A stretch of DNA of 64,000 nucleotides from Pseudomonas gingeri. Its GTDB lineage: Bacteria; Pseudomonadota; Gammaproteobacteria; Pseudomonadales; Pseudomonadaceae. Both the position numbers and the translations under genes were made by a program. The notes beneath the pieces are model-generated. The model saw nothing but the letters and a program-made list of their open reading frames with translations. It ran no database searches and was not told the origin of the DNA. Positions 53,285 to 61,723 of this stretch are shown here, piece after piece. Within the stretch, counting starts at the first letter, position 1. Every line of letters starts with the position of its first letter. The stretch covers positions 721,155 through 785,154 of the forward strand of contig NZ_JACAOS010000015.1 of the NCBI RefSeq assembly GCF_013386165.1, read 5' to 3'.

Positions 53285-54316
53285 TCAGGCCGCTGCCCGA
53301 TCCGGTTGGTAATCAGTGCCGTTGCGCAGCATGGCCCAAGCCATGCGTGCAGTTTTGTTGGCCAGGGCAATAGCGGCCACATTGGGATGTGAGCGCTCGG
53401 CTAAACGGACAGCCCACTGGCTGAGCCGGTCGTCTTTGGATTTGGCCGTGCGCAGGGCCGATCGCGCACCGTGGATCATCAGAGTTCGCAGATAAGCATC
53501 CCCGCGTTTGCTAATGCCAAGCAGTCGATCCTTGCCGCCAGAGCTGTGTTGCTTTGGCGTCAGCCCTAGCGAGGCGGCCAGTTGTCGGCCATTGTCAAAC
53601 TGGCTGGCATCACCGATGGCAGCAACCAGCGCGGTGGCAATCATCGGGCCGACGCCACGCAGCTGTTGCAAACGGGCGGCCGCTGGGTCACTTGCCGCGA
53701 TCGCTGATATCTCGCCATCGAGTTCTCTCACGCGGTCATCAAGTGCTCGCAGGTCGTCCCACAAACCGTTCAGCAGACGACGAAAGCGTGCCGTCAAACC
53801 ATTATCGGCATCTTCTAGCCAGCACGGTATTGCGCGACGCAGCATCAGTAACTCCTTCGGCGCTACGAGGCCGTACTCGGCGATCAACCCACGAATCTGA
53901 TTGGCTTTGGCCGTCCGCTGTTCGATTAAGCCGGCCCGGATGCGATGCGTCGCTTGGATATCCTGTTGCTCGATGGTCTTGACGGCGACGAAGCGCATGC
54001 TGGGACGGCTCATCGCCTCACAGATTGCCTCGGCATCGTTGGCGTCGTTTTTGTTGCTCTTGACGTACGGCTTGACGAACTGCGGCGCGATCAGCCTCAC
54101 TCGAAATCCGCGTGCCTGTAGCTGCCGCGCCCAATGGTGCGCACCACCGCAACTTTCCATGCCGATCTCACAGCCGGGTTCGATCTTCTCCAGCACCGTT
54201 TGCAGCCAGCGATCGCGAGGCAGACGCTGCCGCCAGATGGGCTGCTCATGACGATCCACTCCGTGAATCTGAAACACGTTCTTGGCCAGGTCGACCCCAA
54301 TGCGCATAAGCTTCAT
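53285..54316 (-). CDS. IS110-family (IS1111) DEDD transposase
   Basis: The 343-residue protein has the N-terminal DEDD RuvC-like domain (RIGVDLAKNVFQIHGVD with the first Asp; EIGMESCGGAHHWARQL with Glu; KSNKNDANDAEAICEA with the Asp pair) and the C-terminal transposase-20 domain (LQQLRGVGPMIATALVAAIG, ASLGLTPKQHSSGGKDRLLGISKRGD) with the catalytic serine. It appears intact and full length. It directs recombination through an element-encoded guide RNA. I start at ATG 54316, the family's MKLMRIGVD. Confidence 0.93.
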   Translation of the reverse strand: MKLMRIGVDLAKNVFQIHGVDRHEQPIWRQRLPRDRWLQTVLEKIEPGCEIGMESCGGAHHWARQLQARGFRVRLIAPQFVKPYVKSNKNDANDAEAICEAMSRPSMRFVAVKTIEQQDIQATHRIRAGLIEQRTAKANQIRGLIAEYGLVAPKELLMLRRAIPCWLEDADNGLTARFRRLLNGLWDDLRALDDRVRELDGEISAIAASDPAAARLQQLRGVGPMIATALVAAIGDASQFDNGRQLAASLGLTPKQHSSGGKDRLLGISKRGDAYLRTLMIHGARSALRTAKSKDDRLSQWAVRLAERSHPNVAAIALANKTARMAWAMLRNGTDYQPDRAAA

Positions 54317-54410
54317 GTGTGGACTCCTTCTCACTGTTGACTGTGGTTCGCACCTTCAGTCTGGCACTCAAGATGCCGAGGTGAGGAGGAGTCCATCCCA
54401 TTGCTTCTGG

Positions 54411-56025
54411 CCGATTCTGTTGAAAAAGTCGGATTTACCGCTCGCCTGAACTCAGGCACGACCATCGCCTAAGAACCGACTCACCACATTGAGTGGTTTC
54501 TCGGCCCTTTCGTTGATCGTTGCTGCTCAGTTAGTGGGTTAATTTGAGGTTTTTTGCTGAGTGCAGGCGCACCTATCCCGTGGCAGGTGGACCTTGAGAT
54601 GTAAATTTAGCCAGCCGTCTCAGGTTCTGCACCGCAGCGGCCAGCGTGAATTCACCGTCGCGCCACTCATGCCACGTAGTCGCAAGCGATCCAATTTCAG
54701 GATGCGCTTGAGGTGGGCAAACAACATTTCGACCTTTTTACGTTCGTGGCGAGAGCGCTGATACGCCGGCGTTGCTGCGATGCGTCGAGCTACATCACGA
54801 GCGGCCTCGTGGACGCTGCGAGCGATCTTGCGGAACGCAGTGTTCGGGCAGCACTTGGCTTTCATCGGACAGGCAACACAGTCGGTCTCTGCCGGGATCG
54901 GAAGATGATGGTGCTGGCTTTGGTGACGTGCGAACGCTCATTCTTGAAGGCTCGCCATTCGCTGCGCAATACATTGCCGGCTGGGCAGCAGTATTCCTCA
55001 GCCTCTTCATTCCAGTGGAAATCGTTGCTCGAAAAACTGTCGTTCTTGCGCTCAGTTTTGTCCCACACCGGCACGTGCGGCTCGATGTCTTTTTCCTCCA
55101 CCATCCAAGCCAGCATCGGCGCGGTTCCGTAAGCGGTGTCGCCAATAAGGCGTTCCGGCTTGATGTCGAACTGCGCCTCGACCCGCTCGATCATGATCTT
55201 GGTGCTCTCGACCTCGGCCGTGCGATGAGCCGGTGTGGGCTCCACATCCACGATGACACCGTGCTCGGTATCGATCAGATAATTCGTGGAGTAAGCGTAG
55301 AACGCTGGGCCACCTGGAGCTGCGGTCCAGCGGGCTTGAGGATCAGTCAGCGATAGTCGCTTCGGTAGCGTTTCGGCCAGAGCCTCCTCATCAAGTGCCT
55401 CAAGGTACTCACGCACGGCGCGGGTGCTCAGAGACGGATCGCTCCAGTTGACCTGCTCATCACCCGGTACGCCGCGCTGCCGACTGGCATCCGCTTTGAT
55501 GATGCTGGCGTCCACGGCAAAGCCTTCACCTTTAACCAAGCCTGCGTTCATGCAACGACGCAGCACTTCATTGAACAGCCAGCGGAACAGATCGCTGTCC
55601 TGAAAACGACCGTGTCGACTTTTGGAAAAGGTCGAGTGATTGGGTACTTCACCTTCGAGGCTCAACCGGCAGAACCAGCGATACGCTAGGTTCAAATGGG
55701 CCTCTTCGCACAGCCGCCGCTCTGAGCGAATGCCATAGCAATAGCCGACGATGAGCATGCGGATCATCAGTTCAGGATCAATCGACTGACGCCCAATCGG
55801 GCTGTAAAAATCGGTGAGGTAATGGCGCAGATCGCTCAGGTCGAGACACTGATCAATGCTGCGCAGAAGGTGATTGGCGGGGATGTGATCCTCAAGGTTG
55901 AACGAGTAAAACAGCCGTTCCTGCCCACTCGATAACTGTCCCATCATGCTGCGTGCTTCCCTGCTGGCCGATGCGGAGATTTTGCCGCAGGCCAGAAAGG
56001 GGAGCTACTTTTTCAACAGAATCGG
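54411..56025 (-). mobile_element. IS1182-type insertion sequence, inactivated
   Basis: Perfect 19-bp terminal inverted repeats (CCGATTCTGTTGAAAAAGT at 54411-54429 and its complement at 56007-56025) bound a 1.6-kb element with a single frameshifted transposase. The left end lies 16 bp from the IS1111 repeat. Short flanking bases may be included in these limits. Confidence 0.88.
54573..55947 (-). pseudogene. IS1182-family transposase with two frameshifts
   Basis: The N-terminal 340 residues (MGQLSSGQERLFYSFNLED through YCCPAGNVLRSEW) read in one frame from ATG 55947. Near 54888 the frame shifts by one base, continuing as CVACPMKAKCCPNTAFRK, and near 54660 it shifts again after RLRGMSGA to continue EFTLAAAVQNLRRLAKF up to the stop at 54573. 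Both look like single-base deletions. The rejoined protein of about 458 residues has the normal IS1182 length and the RHERKKVEMLFAHLKRIL motif. Confidence 0.88.
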
Positions 56026-56168
56026 TCGAAAGACGTCATTCGCCACGCGGCACGAAAACATCGTGCAAGATATGACGACCCTGGCCGCACAGTCCCCATA
56101 AACGACAAAGCCCAGTACTGGACTAGGGCTAGCAGCCGTCCAATTCACCAGGCAGCAAGCCCACAAGA

Positions 56169-56510
56169 TCAGCGCTGATCGATCTCAATCTTCTGTGTCG
56201 GATCAGGGCTGTATTTCCGACGCTTCAGCTGCGGATCGCCTTTAGCCAGGCAGAAGAAATAGATCTCGGCCTCGCCACAACCGCCGTGCAAAGCGCACTC
56301 GCTCGCTTGCATGTGGTCGAGGAGAATTTCTCTACCCTGGGATTCACAGAATACGTTCGCTTCTTTCAGGGCCTGCCCTTTTGCAGATGCCGGGCCGCCG
56401 AAGGGGACGCGCGTTGAAATCGTGTAGGTGTCTGGGCCGACCTTTATTGGGCCGCTGTCTGCACAGCCAGAAAGCAGTGCCAAGGCCAAAGCCCCTACGA
56501 TCAATTTCAT
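56169..56510 (-). CDS. Small lipoprotein, unknown function
   Basis: The 113-residue protein has a signal peptide ending in the lipobox LLSGC (residues 15-19) and four more cysteines (FCESQ, SECALHGGCGEAE, FFCLA). It ends in a basic stretch. ATG 56510 is preceded by GAGGGAA, and the longer frame to 56708 is rejected. I recall similar periplasmic lipoproteins with an ASAKGQALKEAN segment, but no named function. Confidence 0.75.
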   Translation of the reverse strand: MKLIVGALALALLSGCADSGPIKVGPDTYTISTRVPFGGPASAKGQALKEANVFCESQGREILLDHMQASECALHGGCGEAEIYFFCLAKGDPQLKRRKYSPDPTQKIEIDQR

Positions 56511-56794
56511 GTCGTTCCCTCGTTGAGATTTGGCGGGACTGTAGCATTGGGTAGCCGAAAACGAAAAAGCCCCCCTCACACAATCTGACCAGTCATGTGC
56601 ACTTGATGAGTGTCGACTGCGCCTCCAATGGCGGCACGTCCACCCAAGCAAACTGTCGATCCCGAGTGACGGCAATCGGCCGGAGCGGACATTCTGCCGT
56701 TGGCGCATGTGCAGAGAAAAATTAGCGGGAATTGCCGGCGCCCCATCTAGGTCGCCACGCTATCCAATGACTGAGCATTATTTACTGCTTGAAC

Positions 56795-57850
56795 TCAACG
56801 CGTTACCTCCAACGTATCAAACCCCTTTATGCGGTAGAGCATCACCGAAATGGCCCAACTGGCGATAAAAATCCCGATGATGATGTAACCCAGGGTGCCG
56901 AAGTTATCATTCAGTGCGCTGACAAAGTCCCACATCGGTCCCTTGAGGCCCAGCTTGTCCGAGATCAACCCCAAGGCCTCGATACTACCGATGACTACGG
57001 CCACGACCACCGAGACCAGGGTGATGGTCATGTTGTAGTAGATCTTGCGGATGGGCTTCATGTAGGCCCATCCATAGGCCCCCAGCATAAGGTGGCCATC
57101 GAGTGTATCGACCAGCGACATGCCAGCACTGAACAACAGCGGGAAGACCATGATTGCCCAAGGCGACAGGCCTTGAGAAGCCTGGGTCGCCGAAATACCC
57201 AGCAGGGCGATTTCCGTGGAGGTGTCAAAACCCAGGCCGAACAGAAAGCCCATTGGGAACATGTGCCAGCTGCGGGTGATCAGGCGGAACAACGGACGGA
57301 AGATTCGCGCCATAAACCCACGGTCGGCCAGTAGCATGTCGAAATCGTCGTCGACATAGACGCCACCTTGGCGCACGTTGCTCCAAGCCTTGTAGATCGA
57401 ACGCAGGATGACTAGGTTCATCAAGGCGATGGCCAGCAGGAACAACGCAGACACCGACGTGCCAATGATGCCGCCGATGGCCTTGAAGTCTTCGAAGCGG
57501 TCTTTCATGGCGGACGTCGCCAGGGCGACGCCGATGGAAGCCAGTACCACCACCGAGGAGTGGCCGAGGGAGAAAAAGAAGCCGACCGCTACCGGGCGCT
57601 TTTTTTCCTGCATGAGTTTGCGGGTAACGTTGTCGATGGCTGCGATATGGTCGGCATCAACCGCGTGTCGCAGGCCGAAACCGTAGGCCAGCAAGGCGGT
57701 ACCCAGCAGTACAGGGTAGCCATGAAAAGCCACCAACGCCCAGATCCAGGCAGCAACGTTAATTCCTATCAACACCCCGTAGATGCCAAATAACTTGGCC
57801 CTAACCTGGGTGTTGGAGTCACTGAAAATCTGGGCAAGACGAAGAATCAT
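56795..57850 (-). CDS. NiCoT-family cobalt/nickel transporter
   Basis: The 351-residue integral membrane protein has about eight membrane segments and the NiCoT signature RHAVDADHIAAIDN in TM2, followed by FFSLGHSSVVV and GFLFGLGFDTSTEIALL. It imports Ni2+ or Co2+. A cobalamin riboswitch stands directly upstream, which points to cobalt and to control by adenosylcobalamin. ATG 57850 starts the gene. I leave the symbol blank because cobalt or nickel preference cannot be read from the protein alone. Confidence 0.93.
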   Translation of the reverse strand: MILRLAQIFSDSNTQVRAKLFGIYGVLIGINVAAWIWALVAFHGYPVLLGTALLAYGFGLRHAVDADHIAAIDNVTRKLMQEKKRPVAVGFFFSLGHSSVVVLASIGVALATSAMKDRFEDFKAIGGIIGTSVSALFLLAIALMNLVILRSIYKAWSNVRQGGVYVDDDFDMLLADRGFMARIFRPLFRLITRSWHMFPMGFLFGLGFDTSTEIALLGISATQASQGLSPWAIMVFPLLFSAGMSLVDTLDGHLMLGAYGWAYMKPIRKIYYNMTITLVSVVVAVVIGSIEALGLISDKLGLKGPMWDFVSALNDNFGTLGYIIIGIFIASWAISVMLYRIKGFDTLEVTR

Positions 57851-57895
57851 TAGAGATTACCCTCAGGGAATACGCGCCCTGGTTGGATTGAGGAA

Positions 57896-58005
57896 AGCAC
57901 AAAACGAGGTCTGACTCCTGGACTCATTCGGCTCATAGCCTGCGATCCAGATACAGTGGCGCGACCGTTCCGGGATTGAACCGGCTTCTCGCTTTGCAAC
58001 ATTTG
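57896..58005 (-). promoter_or_regulatory. Cobalamin riboswitch upstream of the NiCoT gene
   Basis: On the minus strand the order is GAAGCCGGTTCAATCCCGG, then GGTCGCGCCACTGTATC, then GAGTCCAGGAGTCAGACC. GCCACTG (complement at 57954-57960) and AGTCAGACC are the B12-box-type conserved parts. The element ends about 45 bp before the NiCoT start. When coenzyme B12 binds, expression should fall. Confidence 0.85.
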
Positions 58006-58030
58006 AAAACATTGTGCATGAGCAGAGCAC

Positions 58031-58534
58031 TCAATGCGCTGTCAGTAATGGCGTCACGAGCCTATCCAGTAAAGGCAGATCGATTTTCGGGTCTCCCACG
58101 CTGCCATCCTTGCGAACCACTCCTTGCCGGTCGATGACATAGGTCATCGGCATGCGCCAGACTCGGCCAAACCCTTTGAAATCGGCATCTCGCTGGAACG
58201 CGGCAGGATAGCTGTACTGGGCCATGACCTTATGCACCATGGCGTCGTCTTCCGGCTCATCCATACTGATCGCAATGATCTTCAGCCCTTCGCCTTTGTG
58301 CTGCTGGTAATAGGTTTCCATGGCAGGCATTTCTTCACGACACGGCTCGCACCACGACGCCCAGAAATTCACGATCACCACCTGATTGGCCTGTTTCTGC
58401 AAATCAAACGTTTCTCCATTGAGCATTTTTACCGTCAGATTCGGGGCATGCTCACCCACATCAACAGCCCATGCGGGCAGACCAACCAGGCTGCAACAGA
58501 ATACGAACAAGGGCAGTAGTTTTTTTGCGGACAT
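58031..58534 (-). CDS. TlpA-like periplasmic thioredoxin
   Basis: The 167-residue protein has a signal peptide (to about LPAWA) and a TlpA/ResA thioredoxin fold with the active site WCEPC in NFWASWCEPCREEMPAM and the cis-Pro in RMPMTYVID. It reduces disulfides in periplasmic proteins, for example during cytochrome or metallochaperone maturation. It lies upstream of the NiCoT gene on the same strand, with the riboswitch between them. Its partner here may be one of the cysteine-rich exported proteins of the block. Confidence 0.9.
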   Translation of the reverse strand: MSAKKLLPLFVFCCSLVGLPAWAVDVGEHAPNLTVKMLNGETFDLQKQANQVVIVNFWASWCEPCREEMPAMETYYQQHKGEGLKIIAISMDEPEDDAMVHKVMAQYSYPAAFQRDADFKGFGRVWRMPMTYVIDRQGVVRKDGSVGDPKIDLPLLDRLVTPLLTAH

Positions 58535-58641
58535 CGGGTTTCCCTCGGCATCATTGGCTCAGCACAGCAGGCTCAGTCGGTTTCTGATATTCAAAATACC
58601 GCGACGAGGCGTCGAAGGAGTATCGCCGACGCCCGACATCA

Positions 58642-59016
58642 TCAGTCAGTGATCTTGAACGTGTAGTGGCCTTCGCTCTTGTGGGTGTCGACTGAAACGG
58701 CATACCACTCGACTTTGTACGACCCTGGCTTCAAGGGTTGTTCTGGGGTAACGATCAACAGTTTCTTGTCGTTCGGCTCCGTCTCGACAGCTTTGATGGC
58801 AACTGGTTTCCCATCGTCAGTGACATTCACTTTCGTGAACTGTGCTTCAACACCTTCGGAGAAATTCAAACGCAAGTCTTTGGGGGCCGTAACGCTGCTG
58901 TCGGCGGCAGGTATTTCGCTTTTCAGGTGTGCATGCGCAAAGGCATTGCTGATCGATGCGAGAGAGGCAATCAGGGCGACAGCAGTTAAGGCTTTCTTGG
59001 TGAAATGAGCAGACAT
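58642..59016 (-). CDS. CopC-domain periplasmic copper-binding protein
   Basis: The 124-residue protein has a signal peptide ending AFA, so the mature protein would begin HAHLKSEIPAADS with the N-terminal His of CopC copper sites. The remaining fold includes LRLNFSEGVEAQFT and SVDTHKSEGHYTF, which supply further His ligands. CopC binds Cu(II) in the periplasm. No copD is next to it. ATG 59016 is chosen over the long open frame upstream. Confidence 0.9.
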   Translation of the reverse strand: MSAHFTKKALTAVALIASLASISNAFAHAHLKSEIPAADSSVTAPKDLRLNFSEGVEAQFTKVNVTDDGKPVAIKAVETEPNDKKLLIVTPEQPLKPGSYKVEWYAVSVDTHKSEGHYTFKITD

Positions 59017-59181
59017 GTTCAAGTACCTTCGATAGTGGGATAGGTGGTATACCAAATCGGCATTTTCGAGAACGACGGGGCTATGCGTCTTGCCTCGAAT
59101 CAGAAACTCAGGGTAGTACCGGGAGGGAGTGCTCACCCGTCACCCGCAAAAGTCGGCGGCGAGCCGCCGACAGCTTGCGAA

Positions 59182-60207
59182 CTAGAACGAATAACGCGCG
59201 CCGATGGTCGCGGTATAACGCGGGGCAAGTTGCACACCGTTGACATTCTGGTACACCGGCACCTGCACGAAGCTGTACAGCGAGGTCTTTTTGCCGACCG
59301 GCACTGTCACGCCCGGGCTGAGGTAGGCCAGCGTGCCGCCGGTACTGACGGTGTCGGCATTGGCGCCGACATCACGCTCGACATGGCGCACATTCAACTG
59401 GATTTGCGGCATGACGTAGGCGTTGCCCATGTAGCGCAGGCCGACATTCAGATTGATACCGTCGCCAGGGCGGTAGTGATCGCTGGAATCCAGCGCCTTC
59501 TGCACCATGGCCTGGCTGAAGTAGTCCCAGTTCTTGTTGAGCGTATCCATGTAATAAACACCCAGGATGCCATCGGTGGTGCCAGTGCCGGGTTGCAGGC
59601 CACGATCGATAGCCACAGGGCCTGGAGCTGTGGGATCGCTTGATGCGGCGGTATCGTCATGGGCACCGGTGGGCAGCTTCAAGCCAAACATCACGCCAAA
59701 ATTATGCTGCGGTGTGAATCCCTGATAACGGCCGATGATCTTGACGTCGCCGAGGCTGGAGGTTTTCGAGCTGTATTGGCCGCCGCCATCGCCTGGCGTG
59801 ACGCCGTCCGATGCAGTGCCCAACGTGTTATGGCTGCGAAAAATGTAGGGCACTTGCAGATCCACGCCCCAGCTCGGATTGAAGCTGTAATCCAGACCCA
59901 GTGTCAGATAGTCATTGCGCGTGTACTTCTCCACTTCCTGTGCATTGCCGTTGTTGGAGATCTGGCTGGCGGCGCTGGGGGAAATGCTGTGGCTGCCGCT
60001 GCGCAACTGGTTCTGGTTCAGGTAGTCGTAACGCAGGTCCAGTTTCAGACCCGACGAGTTGCTGATACCAAGATTGTCCCAATCGGAACTGAGAGTGCAG
60101 CCACAGCTGGCGCAAGCCAACGCGAGGTGCGGGAATAAAGCGGTGACGGACAAGGCCGCGAGCGGCAATACGTTTCGGCGGGTACGGCGCAGTGAGGGCA
60201 TGACCAT
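59182..60207 (-). CDS. Outer-membrane beta-barrel-like protein with CASCGC motif
   Basis: The 341-residue protein has a signal peptide (to about LALA) and begins the mature part CASCGCTLSSDWDNLG. It continues as an amphipathic beta-strand pattern (LDLRYDYLNQNQLRSGSH, VGLRYMGNAYVMPQIQLNVRHVE) ending in YTATIGARYSF with terminal Phe, as outer-membrane barrels do. The cysteine-rich start looks like a metal or heme site. It is next to CopC and DUF2946 proteins. Start ATG 60207 or 60201; the family is uncharacterised to my knowledge. Confidence 0.78.
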   Translation of the reverse strand: MVMPSLRRTRRNVLPLAALSVTALFPHLALACASCGCTLSSDWDNLGISNSSGLKLDLRYDYLNQNQLRSGSHSISPSAASQISNNGNAQEVEKYTRNDYLTLGLDYSFNPSWGVDLQVPYIFRSHNTLGTASDGVTPGDGGGQYSSKTSSLGDVKIIGRYQGFTPQHNFGVMFGLKLPTGAHDDTAASSDPTAPGPVAIDRGLQPGTGTTDGILGVYYMDTLNKNWDYFSQAMVQKALDSSDHYRPGDGINLNVGLRYMGNAYVMPQIQLNVRHVERDVGANADTVSTGGTLAYLSPGVTVPVGKKTSLYSFVQVPVYQNVNGVQLAPRYTATIGARYSF

Positions 60208-60292
60208 GGGGTTGGCATTCCTGGATTAAGTTGCAATGCATAGGGGCAAACCTCCTGAGCAGGCTGGGGAAGATTTGTCATCGCAAGGAAAA

Positions 60293-60667
60293 TCAGGAAA
60301 AAACCGGTGGACCGCGCGGCTCGGAGACCAGCCAGACGGTGCTGGCGTAGGGTGGGTAGATCGCTTGCACAAGTACGACGTCAGCGCGGCCGGACAGTTG
60401 CCAGTGAACAACACTCGGCGGCAAGCCGATATCCACGGCATGGACTACGCACAACAGGCAATGGCATTCGTGATACTGGTCCGGCGCGGGGTCGCGGCTG
60501 CCGGGGAGCTGGACGTGTCCGGTCATGCCGGCCATGTCGCAGTGTTCGCCCATCGCCATCGGCTGCCTATGGGCAGCCGGCAGCAACAGCATCACGCTCG
60601 GCAGCAATGCCGCAAGCATAGCCAGGCACATGGCAAGCTGACGCAATGAGTGGGAAACCCGGGACAT
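60293..60667 (-). CDS. DUF2946-family protein, Met/His/Cys-rich
   Basis: The product is about 124 residues. It has a membrane segment near the N-terminus (QLAMCLAMLAALLPSVMLLLP), then a Met-, His- and Cys-rich loop (HRQPMAMGEHCDMAGMTGH and YHECHCLLCVVHA) and ends in EPRGPPVF. This is the DUF2946 pattern, found in copper and cobalt gene sets. Likely a periplasmic or membrane-anchored metal binder. The start is ATG 60667 (or GTG 60673); no ribosome site is evident. It is the first gene of the metal block. Confidence 0.8.
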   Translation of the reverse strand: MSRVSHSLRQLAMCLAMLAALLPSVMLLLPAAHRQPMAMGEHCDMAGMTGHVQLPGSRDPAPDQYHECHCLLCVVHAVDIGLPPSVVHWQLSGRADVVLVQAIYPPYASTVWLVSEPRGPPVFS

Positions 60668-60909
60668 GGACACGATAGTGACGTCGCTGATCGTTATTAG
60701 GCCGAAATGGCAAAATCGAAATACGGGTATTGCCTTGGGAGCACGTCAATCCAGGTGCCCGGCTCGCCAACGCGTGCGGTGATCCAGTGATGTTAGCCCT
60801 TCGCGGAGCTAAGGGTGACAAACAATGACAACAAGCACAACGCATCAGCAAAGACATGCGGCATTCCGCCGCAACATCAATCTTGTCCGCTGGGAAGAGG
60901 TAACACTAG

Positions 60910-60933
60910 GGGCAGGGTCAAATGGCCCTGCCC
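60910..60933. terminator. GC hairpin between the metal block and the methylase fragment
   Basis: GGGCAGGG and CCCTGCCC pair around an eight-base loop. The position fits the end of the minus-strand methylase remnant. The following bases have no T-run. Confidence 0.45.
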
Positions 60934-60940
60934 TCTATCC

Positions 60941-61213
60941 TCAGAACAATCCTCTCAAAGCGGCTGGCTCCCAACTGAGGACCACCAACTCCCCGCTCGT
61001 CTCCGCCCTCCCCTGCCGCTGATTCGCGGTGCTGTAGCGAATGTCCAAGGTTTCGAAGTGGAAGCCTTCAAACACCCGCCGAATATCCGGGTGATCGTTG
61101 ATGCTAACCATCACCTTACCCTTGCAGCGCCGCATGAAGTCGGCCATGCGCTTATAGTTCTCAAATGGAAAGTCGACACCATATCCAGCGGTCTTCCAAT
61201 AAGGTGGGTCCAT
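60941..61213 (-). pseudogene. Fragment of a phage-type D12 DNA adenine methylase
   Basis: The 90 residues from MDPPYWKTAGYGVDF to WEPAALRGLF are the C-terminal part of a Dam-like (N6-adenine, D12 class) methylase, including the catalytic DPPY motif. The in-frame codons upstream read VLQIGQDSGHHY and then lead into unrelated sequence. The SAM-binding N-terminal part is missing. It is inactive and was probably cut by the element whose repeats lie at 61432. Confidence 0.8.
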
Positions 61214-61723
61214 GTAGTGGTGCCCACTATCTTGGCCAATTTGGAGAACCGTCAGGAGTGGGTACTGGCCGGACGGTTACGTCTGAAGCCCCTGTTGCCG
61301 TCAATTTCGTTGCGCGTCTGCGCATCGATTCGCCCTTCAGTTCGATTCGATATACGCTCCACGACGACCTCTTCGCTTCGAGAAAAGAGGCCGATGGTAT
61401 TAAATAATCCTGCGTTGCTGCCTGCCTGAAAGTGTCCGGATGGCCGTGGAATCGGTGTCCGGATGTTGGCAGCATGGGTGTCCGGATGATCATGGAATCC
61501 GCAGGCATGGGGGATATTATTTCTGAGGCAGCACACTAGCTCTCGTTCCTGAGCCCCACCTTCCCGAAGTAACCGACTTGTCACTTCGCGCTGATTTCCA
61601 TGACCTATTGCGAAACCGATTTCGAGCCGCTCGCTGCGCAGAGATTCGATCAGTCGAACCATTGCGGCTGTATCCAATCCTGCCTCTCAACTATTCACAT
61701 TCACGGGCCTCGATACAGCATTC
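61214..61723. other. Scrambled stretch without a supported gene
   Basis: About 500 bp between the methylase fragment and the acetyltransferase. It includes the triplicated IS-like repeat. Frames on both strands cross it (for example 61252-61677 minus) but resemble no family. Confidence 0.5.
61432..61487. repeat. Triplicated TGTCCGGAT repeat, IS21-like end
   Basis: GTGTCCGGAT occurs at 61432-61441, 61455-61464 and 61478-61487, with a constant 23-bp spacing. Multiple terminal repeats of this kind are a feature of IS21-family ends. No istA or istB is present, so this is a solitary end. Confidence 0.6.

Larger units (their letters stand above)
53031..54395 (-). mobile_element. IS1111-type IS110-family insertion sequence
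   Basis: The inverted repeats TGGACTCCTCCTCA (53031-53044) and TGAGGAGGAGTCCA (54382-54395) enclose one DEDD transposase. Subterminal inverted repeats are the mark of the IS1111 subgroup; the true ends may lie a few bases outside. The noncoding part is long (254 bp) downstream of the transposase and short (79 bp) upstream. The element lies 196 bp upstream of the SIR2 start codon. Confidence 0.88.

Noticed and set aside
52901..53392. Plus-strand frames across the SIR2 upstream region and the IS1111 end
   Set aside because: They run through the IS terminal repeat and the noncoding guide-RNA region, so they cannot be native genes.
60674..60940. A second cobalamin riboswitch upstream of the DUF2946 gene
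   Set aside because: I looked for the GCCACTG and AGTCAG elements and did not find them in order. The region also lacks the expected stem.
60815..61429. A 204-codon plus-strand frame over the methylase fragment
   Set aside because: It lies antisense to the DPPY-containing remnant and across IS-like repeats; the product has no recognisable features.
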